DNA of 58,152 bases from a virus: positions 1-58,152 of IMG/VR virus record IMGVR_UViG_3300042988_001268. The stretch is one strand, 5' to 3'. The notes below the pieces were generated by a model. It saw nothing but the letters and a program-made list of their open reading frames with translations, was not told the origin of the DNA and made no database searches. This document shows, in pieces, positions 40,065 through 47,475 of this stretch (its first letter is position 1; each line of letters starts with the position of its first letter). The position numbers and the translations under genes were made by a program.

Positions 40065-40274
40065 TCAGCCCCTCGGTCCGTAAATCTTCGCTGCGATGAT
40101 CTCGATGTATTCGCGGTCGAGCTTGTCGAGCCGCCTCAGGCTGTCCGGGAACAGGATGATGGTCCCGTCTATGCGCCATTGCCGCGCTGCCATCTTGCGG
40201 TGGCCAGCCGGGTCAGGATCCTGCATCGACTCCGCATAAGGGGTCAGGGAGGTGCGGTGGATCCCGTGGCTCAC
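40065..40274 (-). CDS. Unknown 69-residue protein
   Basis: Short basic protein beginning MSHGIHRTSLTPYAES and ending EYIEIIAAKIYGPRG. Start overlaps the previous stop by four bases and it ends one base before the DUF6456 start, so it is part of the operon. The segment DSLRRLDKLDREYIEI is helical. No family recognised. Confidence 0.45.
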   Translation of the reverse strand: MSHGIHRTSLTPYAESMQDPDPAGHRKMAARQWRIDGTIILFPDSLRRLDKLDREYIEIIAAKIYGPRG

Positions 40275-40522
40275 AGCATCGGCTCCCTCTGCTCCATCGG
40301 CATCTCCCGTCCATCCATGTCTGCCTGCCCCTGCCGGTACTGGGCCTTGCGCCGCTCCTGCTCAGCGCCGGACTTCATCCGCAGCCCGTTCTCTCGTTCG
40401 AACTGCTGGGTGTGAACCAGCTTCATGTTGTCCCCAGCAACGACCCACTCGATCTCGCCCGACCGTGTGGTCTGGGCGATCCGATCGTTGTATCGCCGGC
40501 AGAGGTCGTGAAGCTGACTCAC
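40271..40522 (-). CDS. Unknown 83-residue protein
   Basis: MSQLHDLCRRYNDRIAQT... with charged helical C-terminal part (EQERRKAQYRQGQADMDG). The stop and start overlap the neighbouring genes (ATGA type). No motif recognised. Confidence 0.45.
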   Translation of the reverse strand: MSQLHDLCRRYNDRIAQTTRSGEIEWVVAGDNMKLVHTQQFERENGLRMKSGAEQERRKAQYRQGQADMDGREMPMEQREPML

Positions 40523-41205
40523 ATCAGCCCCGCTTCGATCAGTTCGGCGACCCGGGCCTTGCAGGCCTCGGGATCATCAGGCCGGCGCGTGTAGCTGCCA
40601 TCGGTCAGCGCCCAGATCAGCCCCATCTCGGCGAACATGCCCTTCCACCGATCGGGCAGCGTGCCGATCTGCTCGTCGCTCATCTCGCCCGATTCGATCG
40701 CAGCCATCGCCTCGTGGAATCGGGCATTCCGCTCCCCGTTCAATTTCGACCGGGCCAATTCCCGAACGGCCTTGAACGGGTGCTCTGGCTGGGTGAACCG
40801 CTTGGCGATCTCCAGGCATTCGGCGACCGTCGGGAACCACTTGCAGGTCGCGATGGCCTCCTCGGCGACGAAGCTGATCGCTTCCCGGGTGAGGTGGCCC
40901 AGCATCCGCCTGTAGGCCCGGGCGAGTAGTTCGCCGCTCGTGTCGTCCTGCGAACGCTTCGGCAGGGCCGCGTCGACCAGCGCGAAGCACTGGTTGAAGT
41001 GACGCTCAGAGCATGGTTGCGGGGCGGGGAGCCGGGAGGAGGCGACCACCTCCAGGCTCGTCATCGTCGCGTCGTCCAGCCGAGCCGGCAGGGCCCTCAT
41101 CCGCTCCAAGCTCCAGTCGTCGCTGCCAAGCCTTTGTGGCTCCATCGCGCCGGTCTGGCCGCCCATTTCCGGCAGTGCCTCCCCAACCTGTCGTGCTTCG
41201 CTCAT
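40519..41205 (-). CDS. Replication-associated protein, possible helicase loader
   Basis: 228 residues from MSEARQVGEALPEMGG, preceded by AGAAAG. It contains ARAYRRMLGHLTREAISFVA, CKWFPTVAECLEIAKRF and AEMGLIWALTDGSYT, a pattern of phage proteins paired with an O-like initiator, in the position of lambda P. The family is not certain. The start lies within the end of the upstream initiator-like frame, 200 bases before that frame closes. Confidence 0.5.
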   Translation of the reverse strand: MSEARQVGEALPEMGGQTGAMEPQRLGSDDWSLERMRALPARLDDATMTSLEVVASSRLPAPQPCSERHFNQCFALVDAALPKRSQDDTSGELLARAYRRMLGHLTREAISFVAEEAIATCKWFPTVAECLEIAKRFTQPEHPFKAVRELARSKLNGERNARFHEAMAAIESGEMSDEQIGTLPDRWKGMFAEMGLIWALTDGSYTRRPDDPEACKARVAELIEAGLM

Positions 41206-41893
41206 CTTTCTGAACCCACTCTGCCTTGAACCCGCGCCAGCCGCGCAAAATGCTTTCCGAGATCGCTTGCTCAAGAGTCCACCCGACCCGGTCGGCTTCA
41301 CGCCTGAAGCCAGCGAGAGCAGTCGCCGTCAGATCGGCGTCGATGCGCCGACGGTGGATCAGGAAATCCGACCAGACCTGCTCTGAGACTTCCTCGGGGC
41401 GGTCAGGGACGGGTGCGACCGGCATGGTCTTGCGCTTCCGCTTCGGCTTCCACCCCGCAGCCAGCGCCTCGTTCCGGGCGGTGACGTGAGCATCGAACGG
41501 GATCGCCTCTCGCGCGCCCGAAGAATTATCCGGGTGGGTAGGGGCGGGGGGGTTTGAGTTAATATCTTTGGGGGGGAGGGGAAGGGCGGGGGGAGCCTCA
41601 GCCGTTCCGGTGGAATTCCGCTCGTTCTGCGGAATTCCGCTCGTTTCCGGTGGAATTCCGGTGGAATTATCCTTCGCTTCCTTGGCCCGGCGCTTGCGCT
41701 CACGGTCGTAGGCGCGGCGCTTCTCAGCCGCTTGATCGACTGGTCCCCCTTGCCCAGGTGCCGGGATACACGCGAGAAATTCCGCCTCAATCTCAGCGAT
41801 GGCCGTCACCAGCGCCTCGCCGGTCACGCCCGCGGCGACGAGGTGTTTCAGGGCGGTGGTGATGACGCCGCTCAAACCCGATACCTCCCGCAC
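41006..41893 (-). CDS. Replication initiator-like protein
   Basis: 295 residues as read. N-terminal helical part (GVITTALKHLVAAGVTG), a basic zone (EKRRAYDRERKRRAKEAK), a Pro/Ser linker, then WSDFLIHRRRIDADLTATAL and GWTLEQAISESILRGWRGFKAEW. That last region is a familiar C-terminal module of phage replication proteins. After it the residues become low-complexity (TGWGGTAGNGRPDRRDG) while the other frame (41205) is coding, so the true end may be nearer 41200 or the overlap may be genuine. AT-rich linker DNA near 41550 could be an origin. Confidence 0.6.
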   Translation of the reverse strand: MREVSGLSGVITTALKHLVAAGVTGEALVTAIAEIEAEFLACIPAPGQGGPVDQAAEKRRAYDRERKRRAKEAKDNSTGIPPETSGIPQNERNSTGTAEAPPALPLPPKDINSNPPAPTHPDNSSGAREAIPFDAHVTARNEALAAGWKPKRKRKTMPVAPVPDRPEEVSEQVWSDFLIHRRRIDADLTATALAGFRREADRVGWTLEQAISESILRGWRGFKAEWVQKDERSTTGWGGTAGNGRPDRRDGATKAWQRRLELGADEGPAGSAGRRDDDEPGGGRLLPAPRPATML

Positions 41894-42366
41894 CCGAACT
41901 CATCATGCCGATCGCGCCGGACGCCGCACCTCACGCAAGGATCGCGCTGGGCGTAGTTCGCCGCGGCATCGCGATCAGTCCGCTCCTTTTCGGCCATGCG
42001 GTTCAGAGCCCGCTCGACCTCGAATTCCTTCTTGTTGGCGCGGAGGTTCGGCTTCGGCTTCGGCGGGGACTTGTACCGCTCGGCGCATTCCGCCCGCTGC
42101 TCCGGGGTCATCCGGCGCCAGTGGGGGCGGGGGACCTCGCCGGACGTCCGCTTGCCCGTGGCGATGATGGTGACGATGCGGCTATTCTGACCGCGTTCGA
42201 TGGCGATCAGCCCCTCGCTCTCCATCTGGCTCAAGGCGACCGAGGCGGCGGATGTGCTTTGCCACCCAACCAGGGCGCAAAGGGCGTCGTTGGTCGGGCA
42301 TGGCGCGCACCTTTCGGCCACGTCGATCAAGTGGTTGAGGATCACCTCGCGGGCGGCGCGGCTCAC
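41872..42366 (-). CDS. Winged-helix protein with a C-terminal Cys cluster
   Basis: 164 residues. Residues 1-65 look like a winged helix (LCALVGWQSTSAASVALSQM, then SEGLIAIERGQNSRIVTI). The C-terminus has CVRCGVRRDRHDEFGCGRY, a possible zinc site. Basic middle (PKPKPNLRANKKEFEVERA). It probably binds DNA and may regulate early transcription or replication. It starts in overlap with the previous gene. Confidence 0.55.
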   Translation of the reverse strand: MSRAAREVILNHLIDVAERCAPCPTNDALCALVGWQSTSAASVALSQMESEGLIAIERGQNSRIVTIIATGKRTSGEVPRPHWRRMTPEQRAECAERYKSPPKPKPNLRANKKEFEVERALNRMAEKERTDRDAAANYAQRDPCVRCGVRRDRHDEFGCGRYRV

Positions 42367-42674
42367 TGGCTTTCCTCCGTGAGGACGCGCCAGACAGCAT
42401 GTCCGAAAGCTGTCAGGTGGCGGGTGGAATAGTCGACCAATCCGAAAGGTCGCAGCGCCCTGGCAAGGCCCTCATTCGGGAGGGTCCAGCACGAATACCT
42501 TCGCTCAGCGCAGAGCAGCGCCTCGACCATATCGTCGGTCATGCAATAGACGTAGTCGTGTGGATCCGGGAGGATGGCGAGGGTGTCGCGCAGTTCCTTC
42601 TTCAATCCGTACTGGGCGGCATGGAGGGCGGACCGATATTCATCTCGGCTGTTGCGGATGCGCTTTTCGGTCAT
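42363..42674 (-). CDS. Unknown 103-residue protein
   Basis: Helical start (RDEYRSALHAAQYGLKKEL), YCMTDDMVEALLCAERRYSC and a C-terminal LTAFGHAVWRVLTE that resembles the end of winged-helix phage proteins. Overlaps both neighbours by four bases. Function unknown. Confidence 0.5.
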   Translation of the reverse strand: MTEKRIRNSRDEYRSALHAAQYGLKKELRDTLAILPDPHDYVYCMTDDMVEALLCAERRYSCWTLPNEGLARALRPFGLVDYSTRHLTAFGHAVWRVLTEESQ

Positions 42675-43315
42675 GCCGGCACCCCCAGCGCCGGGCGGAG
42701 GACTTCTTCAGCGAGCCATGGGGGCGTAAACTTCTCGCGCAGCAGCCATGATGTCAGGACGCCGAGCGCCGCGGCCTCGTCGTTCTTGCGGCAGGTGAAG
42801 CCCAACTGGTAGGCGCGCTCCTCGATCAGTTCGATCAGCGTCTTACGCTTGGTCCCGCGGGGCTGGCGGCCGATCCAGTCCGACTGCCACGAGTTGCGAT
42901 GGACGCCGATCAGGAGGCGCATGTTGGCGCGGAAGTGGAACAGCTTCACCGCGCCGAGCAGTTCGATCAGGATGTCGTTGCTTGGGTTCGAGGCCCCGCC
43001 GCGCTGCTCAGGGGTGAGGGCGCGCTCGTAGATCACGTTCTCGATCCCGAACACGCGCCGCAGCGTGGTGAGATTGGCGATCAGCTTGTCGTGCGGCTCG
43101 CCCTCGCGTGACCACTCGGTCTTGAGACGCCATGCGCCGTGCGCGACGCTCCATTCGCCATCGCCGAACACGCGCCAGTTCTTGCTCACCCGGCTGATGC
43201 CGAGCACGTCGAGCAGTTGCAGCCAGTCCGGCCGGTTGGTTTCGAGCAGCCGGCGAATGTCTCCGGGGACGATGATCGCCCACCCGGTAGATGACGCCGA
43301 CACGTCGAGGCTCAT
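42671..43315 (-). CDS. RuvC-like Holliday junction resolvase
   Basis: 214 residues from MSLDVSASSTGWAII. The first acidic residue lies in this motif, a second in NVIYERALTPE and the last in CRKNDEAAALGVLTSWLL, the RNase H-like order of RuvC-type resolvases. Basic segment (GRQPRGTKRKTLIELIEE) fits DNA binding. It should resolve branched DNA before packaging. The frame extends to 43540 upstream, but those residues look non-coding. Confidence 0.7.
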   Translation of the reverse strand: MSLDVSASSTGWAIIVPGDIRRLLETNRPDWLQLLDVLGISRVSKNWRVFGDGEWSVAHGAWRLKTEWSREGEPHDKLIANLTTLRRVFGIENVIYERALTPEQRGGASNPSNDILIELLGAVKLFHFRANMRLLIGVHRNSWQSDWIGRQPRGTKRKTLIELIEERAYQLGFTCRKNDEAAALGVLTSWLLREKFTPPWLAEEVLRPALGVPA

Positions 43316-43391
43316 GGTCTTCAAGGTAATACCCCTTCCGTCATCGAAGGGCTGGCCGACCGAAATCAACCAGCACTTCGGGACGGAAGGA

Positions 43392-43985
43392 TCAGTGGAA
43401 AGGCTGGGCGAAGCCCTCGCCGATCTTCTTCCCGCGCGACTTGCGGCCAGCCTGCTGGGCGAGCTCGGCTTCGCTGGGTTCGAACGAGCCGTCATCGCCG
43501 TCGCTGCCGTCCTTGGGATCACCGTCAGGCAGCGGACCATCGATGGCAGCGATGACCGCGTTGGCGGCCTCCATCAGGTCGGTCTCATCACCATCTGCGA
43601 GCGGGGCGTCGGCGACCACGCTGAGGTTCGGCCGGGCATAGCCATCATCCTTGGGCTGCTGCGCGAGGTCGACCAGATCGACGTAGTGGTGGCTGAGGAT
43701 TTCGTGGCCGAGGAGTTCGTTCAACTGGCCGACGACCGTGCGGATGAACGCCTCGCGCTTGCCGGCTTCCATCTCGTAGATCTTGAGCGCGACCTGATAG
43801 CCGCCAGGCACCATGTTGAGGTGCTTCTTCACATGCTTCATCGACGTCGAGACGGTCTGCATGTGCTCGCTGGCCTGCGAACGGGCCGGCTTAACGTCCT
43901 CGAAATAGACGCGCTTGCCGCCGGCGAAGTCCATCGCCTTCACTTCTTCGACCACGTCGGTCTGCTTCTTCTTCGGTCGTGCCAC
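43392..43985 (-). CDS. Unknown 197-residue early protein
   Basis: GTG start at 43985 (VARPKKKQTDVVEEVKAMD) with AGAGGAGG eight bases upstream; the earlier ATG at 44054 has no site. Basic N-terminus, a helical region (MKHVKKHLNMVPGGYQVALK, EMEAGKREAFIRTVVGQL) that faintly recalls GapR/DUF2312-type DNA-binding coils, and an acidic tail ending in a basic cluster. Function unknown. Confidence 0.5.
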   Translation of the reverse strand: MARPKKKQTDVVEEVKAMDFAGGKRVYFEDVKPARSQASEHMQTVSTSMKHVKKHLNMVPGGYQVALKIYEMEAGKREAFIRTVVGQLNELLGHEILSHHYVDLVDLAQQPKDDGYARPNLSVVADAPLADGDETDLMEAANAVIAAIDGPLPDGDPKDGSDGDDGSFEPSEAELAQQAGRKSRGKKIGEGFAQPFH

Positions 43986-44093
43986 GGTGGGCCTCCTCTT
44001 GGTTGAAAGGGTGGGGGGAGGATTCGCCGGGTGAGGCGTGGAAACTCGCCTCACAGCCAGCCGGCGGCCGAGGACAGGAATCCCATCCTCCCC

Positions 44094-44498
44094 TTACGAG
44101 GCCACTGCCCCGCTGGATTTCAGACTGCGGCGGTTCTCCCGGGCGCCGGCAACGACCTCATCGCGCGGCCGCAGATTCGCCGTGGACAGGGATGCTACCG
44201 TGTTGGCACGGGCTTCCTGCTGGCGACGCCGCTTCTCCTCAGCGGCCTGGCGCCGCTTGATGCCAAGCGCGAGACCGCCGGCGCGGGCCATGGCGGACCG
44301 AGTCTTGGCCCACTTCGCCACTTCGCCTTCAAGTTCCGCAATGCGCTGGGCCCGCTGCTTCAAGAGCGATTCAAGGCCTCGGTTCGCCATCTGCTCGATT
44401 GCGAGTTCTCTCTTGGCATTACGGACCAAGTGAAAGGCTGAAAGGACGGCGATCACTCCACCGCCCGATGCCACTAGCCCGATGGTTTCGATGATCAT
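44094..44498 (-). CDS. Membrane-anchored coiled-coil protein
   Basis: 134 residues: N-terminal membrane helix (MIIETIGLVASGGGVIAVLS), a coiled coil (QRIAELEGEVAKWAKTRS), a very basic stretch (KRRQAAEEKRRRQQEARAN) and a loose tail. It would place a long basic coil in the cytoplasm. Could be a superinfection or host-takeover protein; no family known. Confidence 0.5.
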   Translation of the reverse strand: MIIETIGLVASGGGVIAVLSAFHLVRNAKRELAIEQMANRGLESLLKQRAQRIAELEGEVAKWAKTRSAMARAGGLALGIKRRQAAEEKRRRQQEARANTVASLSTANLRPRDEVVAGARENRRSLKSSGAVAS

Positions 44499-44519
44499 GG
44501 TCGTATCCCCTCGTGATGA

Positions 44520-44945
44520 TCAGTGCGTGGCGCCGAGGCCCGCAGCCTTGGCGGAAAGGTCGGTGTTTTCGCCGGGCCCGATGTCGACTCCGGCCTCGCT
44601 GTGCGGATGGCGTGCATGAGCGTAGCTGAGCGCGAACTCGCCGCACTTGGCCGCCAGGGTGTCGTGGTCGACGCCCTCGGGGACGGCGATGATCATCCGG
44701 CCTGTCGGCAGCAGGAGATCGATCAGGTCATCGGGCAGCACGCCGATCAGCCGATAGAGTGCCGAGATTGGCATCACCGCCGGCTGGCGATCCTGCTCGC
44801 CCGGGAAGTACGAGACCAGCGTCGGGTACGGGATGCCGGAATCAGCCGAAACCACCTTGAGGTGGATGTGCCGACGGTCGAGTTCGCGACGGATCGCCAG
44901 TTGGCGGTCTCGAATGACCGATGTGATCGTATCACCGTGCGACAT
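44520..44945 (-). CDS. Early regulator with HTH, possible CII-like function
   Basis: 141 residues from MSHGDTITSVIRDRQLA. Residues 10-60 fit a lambda-repressor-type HTH: RRELDRRHIHLKVVSADSG then IPYPTLVSYFPG. The C-terminal half is acidic and helical. The position, third after cro, is that of lambda cII. The longer start at 45029 would run through the upstream gene. Function by position only. Confidence 0.55.
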   Translation of the reverse strand: MSHGDTITSVIRDRQLAIRRELDRRHIHLKVVSADSGIPYPTLVSYFPGEQDRQPAVMPISALYRLIGVLPDDLIDLLLPTGRMIIAVPEGVDHDTLAAKCGEFALSYAHARHPHSEAGVDIGPGENTDLSAKAAGLGATH

Positions 44946-45264
44946 GATGCTGCTGATTTCCCATCGTATTGGTGTCGGCATGAACAGACGCGACAGAGAG
45001 ATGGCCGGTGGCGCCGTTGTGACGCTCACCGGCCTGCGACCCGCGGACTCCCACGGGGATCAGAACTCTCTCGGCAATTCTCTTGCCTTTGGCGGTCAGG
45101 CGGTAAGTGCGATCGGGGCGCTCCTCGACGACGCCAGCGACAACCATGCGCCGCAGCCAGAAGTCAGGGACATTCACCCGCAGCACGCCGCAGTCGCGCA
45201 GGGCGCGATACCAGCGCAGGATCGCCGCAACGTCCTTGTCGGTGAGGTCCGCTGCCTCGCGCAT
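44932..45264 (-). CDS. Winged-helix early regulator
   Basis: 110 residues; ALRDCGVLRVNVPDFWLRRM and VVAGVVEERPDRTYRLTAKG give a winged-helix pattern with a closing strand. It starts in an ATGA overlap with the cro-like stop and its end overlaps the next gene. Probably an early transcription factor. The last 35 residues are low-complexity. Confidence 0.5.
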   Translation of the reverse strand: MREAADLTDKDVAAILRWYRALRDCGVLRVNVPDFWLRRMVVAGVVEERPDRTYRLTAKGKRIAERVLIPVGVRGSQAGERHNGATGHLSVASVHADTNTMGNQQHHVAR

Positions 45265-45473
45265 CAGGCAGGCTCGCCCAGCGGGAAGATGACATCGCGC
45301 TCTGTGATCTCGATCCCCGCATCGCGCGCAGTCTTGAGGACGTGCGGCTGCTCACTGGACGGAATGCGTCCGGCGGTCTTCCAGCTTTGCACGGTCGACG
45401 GCGGCTTACCGAGGAGATCAGCCGCTCTACGAATGCCGCCGAGGCGGTCGAAAAGGGTGTGTTGGGTGTCCAT
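45264..45473 (-). CDS. Cro-like repressor
   Basis: 69 residues from MDTQHTLFDRLGGIRRAA. HTH pattern: IRRAADLLGKPPSTVQSW KT, as in YdaS/Cro-type antirepressors that start with a residue-skipping helix. Divergent from the CI-like gene with three operators between. There is no ribosome site before the ATG (CATCATGGCCC), so it may be translated from a leaderless message. It should shut off CI synthesis in the lytic cycle. Confidence 0.75.
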   Translation of the reverse strand: MDTQHTLFDRLGGIRRAADLLGKPPSTVQSWKTAGRIPSSEQPHVLKTARDAGIEITERDVIFPLGEPA

Positions 45474-45482
45474 GGGCCATGA

Positions 45483-45501
45483 TGTACGATAACATCGCAC
45501 A
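45483..45501. promoter_or_regulatory. Operator O1
   Basis: TGTACGA-TAACA-TCGCACA, the best-matching of three tandem CI/Cro sites (consensus TGTRCGA-N5-TCGYACA). It lies next to cro and overlaps a candidate cro promoter on the minus strand: TTGCCA, 17 bases, TACATC. Confidence 0.75.
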
Positions 45502-45505
45502 CTTG

Positions 45506-45524
45506 GCAACGAACAAATCGCACA
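45506..45524. promoter_or_regulatory. Operator O2
   Basis: GCAACGA-ACAAA-TCGCACA. The right half is perfect, the left half matches at about four of seven positions. Its centre is 23 bases from O1. Confidence 0.6.
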
Positions 45525-45529
45525 GATTT

Positions 45530-45548
45530 TGTGCGAGTTATTCGCCAT
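45530..45548. promoter_or_regulatory. Operator O3
   Basis: TGTGCGA-GTTAT-TCGCCAT. The left half is perfect, the right half partial. Its centre is 24 bases from O2, and it ends eight bases before the CI ATG, so occupancy would block CI expression. Confidence 0.6.
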
Positions 45549-45556
45549 CAAGGGGT

Positions 45557-46297
45557 ATGGGAGTTTTCAATGATCAACTCAGGGCCCTGCGCAAGCAGAG
45601 CAAGCTATCGTCACGCAGGATGGCGGATGCGCTCGGCATGGCGTGGTCAACCTATGCCGCATATGAGGATCCCAAGAAGTTCAAGAAACCGATCATCCCG
45701 ATCGATTTCGCCGAGCGGATTGCATCCGTTGTTGTCCCTCTGGGCGTTAACCGCTCCGAAGTAATGTTGCTCGCAGGTTTGACTGGCGAAAATTCATCAG
45801 TCAGTGCTGTCGGCACTCAGGAGGAATGGTTGACCGTTACGGGTGCAGTTGCAGCAGGTATTTGGCGTGCGCAAACAGAGTGGCCCGCCGCAGAGCAATA
45901 TGACGTCAGGTTCGGTGTGTCGGACTACTCATCAGAGAAGCGCTTCGCCGTCCGCATGGAGGGTCTGTCGATGAACCGGACAATCTTGCCGGGGTCCGAC
46001 CTGGAATGTCTATGGGTGAAGTTCTCCCCGATTGCGCCACAGCCCGGCGATCTCGTGATCGTCGAACGGCGCCAGCATGATCTTGTGGAACTGACCTGTA
46101 AGCGCCTAGCCATGGACGGCGACGAATATATCCTGGTGGCCGAGAGCACGGAGCCTGACTTCCAGGAGCCGATCCGCATCGGCAAGCCCGATCGCGACGA
46201 CCACACCGACAACGAAACTCGTGTCGTTGGCATCGTCTTGTCAGCCAAGCTGGACCTTGCTCCCAAGGGGCTTAGCCAGAGACGGTATCGAAGTTAG
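45557..46297 (+). CDS. CI-like repressor with S24 (LexA-type) protease domain
   Basis: 246 residues from MGVFNDQLRALRKQSK, ribosome site AAGGGG just upstream. Residues 5-60: HTH with SSRRMADALGMAWSTYAAYE. From about 100: LexA-like dimer and self-cleavage domain, nucleophile Ser in RMEGLSMNRTILPGSD and the paired Lys in LVELTCKRL. It should hold the prophage silent and cleave itself in the SOS response. A longer frame to 45479 would read through the operators and is rejected. Confidence 0.85.
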   Translation: MGVFNDQLRALRKQSKLSSRRMADALGMAWSTYAAYEDPKKFKKPIIPIDFAERIASVVVPLGVNRSEVMLLAGLTGENSSVSAVGTQEEWLTVTGAVAAGIWRAQTEWPAAEQYDVRFGVSDYSSEKRFAVRMEGLSMNRTILPGSDLECLWVKFSPIAPQPGDLVIVERRQHDLVELTCKRLAMDGDEYILVAESTEPDFQEPIRIGKPDRDDHTDNETRVVGIVLSAKLDLAPKGLSQRRYRS

Positions 46298-46306
46298 GAC
46301 GCAATC

Positions 46307-46882
46307 ATGCTGCAGATGTTCGCCCCGCTCCTGCTCACCTCCTCGTTCATCACGGGAGCGGGGGATCTCGTGATGGGATCGATCGCCCATGGGCCCACGC
46401 GCGACGAGACCGTCTATATCGAGCGGGTGTGGCGGCAGGCGGACAAATGTGCGGACAAGACTTGTCGGGAAGATCTGGCACTAGCGGTTCGGGACGTTGT
46501 CAATCTTCGCCGGAAACTCTCGCTTTACTCCTATCGACAGGGACAATTCGACGAGCTTCGCGCGCCCTGTGAAGCGATGAATGACCGATTGCCGGAGCAA
46601 CGCGCGTGCTTCCAGGCTGCGATCGACAGCATATCCCCTCCAGTTCCTCCCCGGCCCCCTGTCACCTACAAGGGCGTGACCCGCGCCGGCTACTATGCAC
46701 TGCGAATCGGCATGTCACAGAAGGACGTTTTCACGCTGCTCGGCGAGGACGGCGATCAGGTTTCCTACGCGGCATCGGGTGGGTATTCGGCGGCGATGTA
46801 CAAGTGGCAGGCTGGCCGACGCCTGATCATCGTGACCTTTTCGGACGATGAAGTGAGCGGATATTCGAAGTCAGGGTTCTGA
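46307..46882 (+). CDS. Exported BamE-like protein, possible lysogenic conversion gene
   Basis: 191 residues. A hydrophobic start (MLQMFAPLLLTSSFITG) suggests export. Residues 45-105 carry four Cys (KCADKTC; APCEAMNDRLPEQRAC) that may form disulphides. The last 60 match the SmpA/OmlA/BamE pattern: YYALRIGMSQKDVFTLLGE, then MYKWQAGRRLIIVTFSDDEV. It lies nine bases after cI and before the second operator pair, so it would be made in the lysogen. That suggests superinfection exclusion or envelope modification. Confidence 0.6.
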   Translation: MLQMFAPLLLTSSFITGAGDLVMGSIAHGPTRDETVYIERVWRQADKCADKTCREDLALAVRDVVNLRRKLSLYSYRQGQFDELRAPCEAMNDRLPEQRACFQAAIDSISPPVPPRPPVTYKGVTRAGYYALRIGMSQKDVFTLLGEDGDQVSYAASGGYSAAMYKWQAGRRLIIVTFSDDEVSGYSKSGF

Positions 46883-46898
46883 CGAGAGACATCGCCGC

Positions 46899-46939
46899 TG
46901 TACGAAAATATCGCTTGCACTGTACGACGTAATCGCACA
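46899..46939 (+). promoter_or_regulatory. Operator pair O4/O5 and promoter of the plus-strand early operon
   Basis: TGTACGA-AAATA-TCGCTTG (46899-46917) and TGTACGA-CGTAA-TCGCACA (46921-46939) match the sites beside cI, with centres 22 bases apart. TTGCAC (46915-46920) with a 17-base gap to CATAGG fits a promoter overlapping the second site. This is the equivalent of lambda OL, controlling recombination and integration genes. Confidence 0.7.
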
Positions 46940-47000
46940 TAGGTTCCCGCATAGCCGGTGAGCCTTAACGCGCAGACCCGGCCCAATTCGGAGGCCGGAC

Positions 47001-47210
47001 ATGCGCTTCATTCTCGAAAACGGCCCTTCGCGCACCGAAGCCGAGGCCCCTGATCTGCCCTCGGCGCTCTACTGGGCGCAGCAGAACTGGGCGCCCGCCC
47101 TCATGCGGGGCTCGGCCAGCAAGACGCTCTCGCCCAACCTGACGATCAACGGCGTTCCGCTGATGGACGCGGTTGCGGCCTATGAGGCCGAGAAGGCGCG
47201 GGCCGCCTGA
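47001..47210 (+). CDS. Unknown 69-residue early protein
   Basis: First gene after O4/O5 (start MRFILENGPSRTEAEAP, leader TTCGGAGGCCGGAC). Short beta start, then helical APDLPSALYWAQQNWAPALM and a final helix. Lies in the position of an early antirestriction or regulator gene. No family recognised. Confidence 0.5.
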   Translation: MRFILENGPSRTEAEAPDLPSALYWAQQNWAPALMRGSASKTLSPNLTINGVPLMDAVAAYEAEKARAA

Positions 47211-47211
47211 T

Positions 47212-47475
47212 ATGGCCAGCGCGCACCTCATCACGAAACCCACCCGCGAGGAGCCCGGCGCTGTGCCTGGGCTGGCCGTAGCTACGGAGATTGTCCCCCG
47301 GACAAGGCCACGCGGTTTTCGGACTCCCCGCCGGGAGGAGTGGGAAATCCCGGCTATCATTCCCGAGGATCTGGCCGTGCTTGCCGCGATCGGCGCCGGT
47401 GCGATCCTCCTCAACCTCAGCGAGTGCATCGTGAAGGGCATCGTCGCGTGGCAGTTCGGACTGCTGCCGTCGTGA
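47212..47475 (+). CDS. Small membrane protein
   Basis: 87 residues from MASAHLITKPTREEPG, one base after the previous stop. Cytoplasmic basic N-terminal half, then a membrane helix (LAVLAAIGAGAILLNLSECI). Function unknown; possibly an early host-takeover protein. Confidence 0.45.
   Translation: MASAHLITKPTREEPGAVPGLAVATEIVPRTRPRGFRTPRREEWEIPAIIPEDLAVLAAIGAGAILLNLSECIVKGIVAWQFGLLPS

Noticed and set aside
43316-43540. N-terminal extension of the RuvC-like frame
   Set aside because: Residues are Ser/Arg/Pro-rich with no fold, and the acidic strand of the RNase H core begins right at MSLDV.
45518-45536. TCGCACA-N5-TGTGCGA palindrome as a separate operator
   Set aside because: Its half-sites point outward. 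It arises from the right half of O2 next to the left half of O3, and spacing of the O1-O2-O3 series explains it better.
45479-45556. Upstream extension of the CI-like protein
   Set aside because: It would be encoded by the operator region. AAGGGG and the ATG at 45557 fit better.
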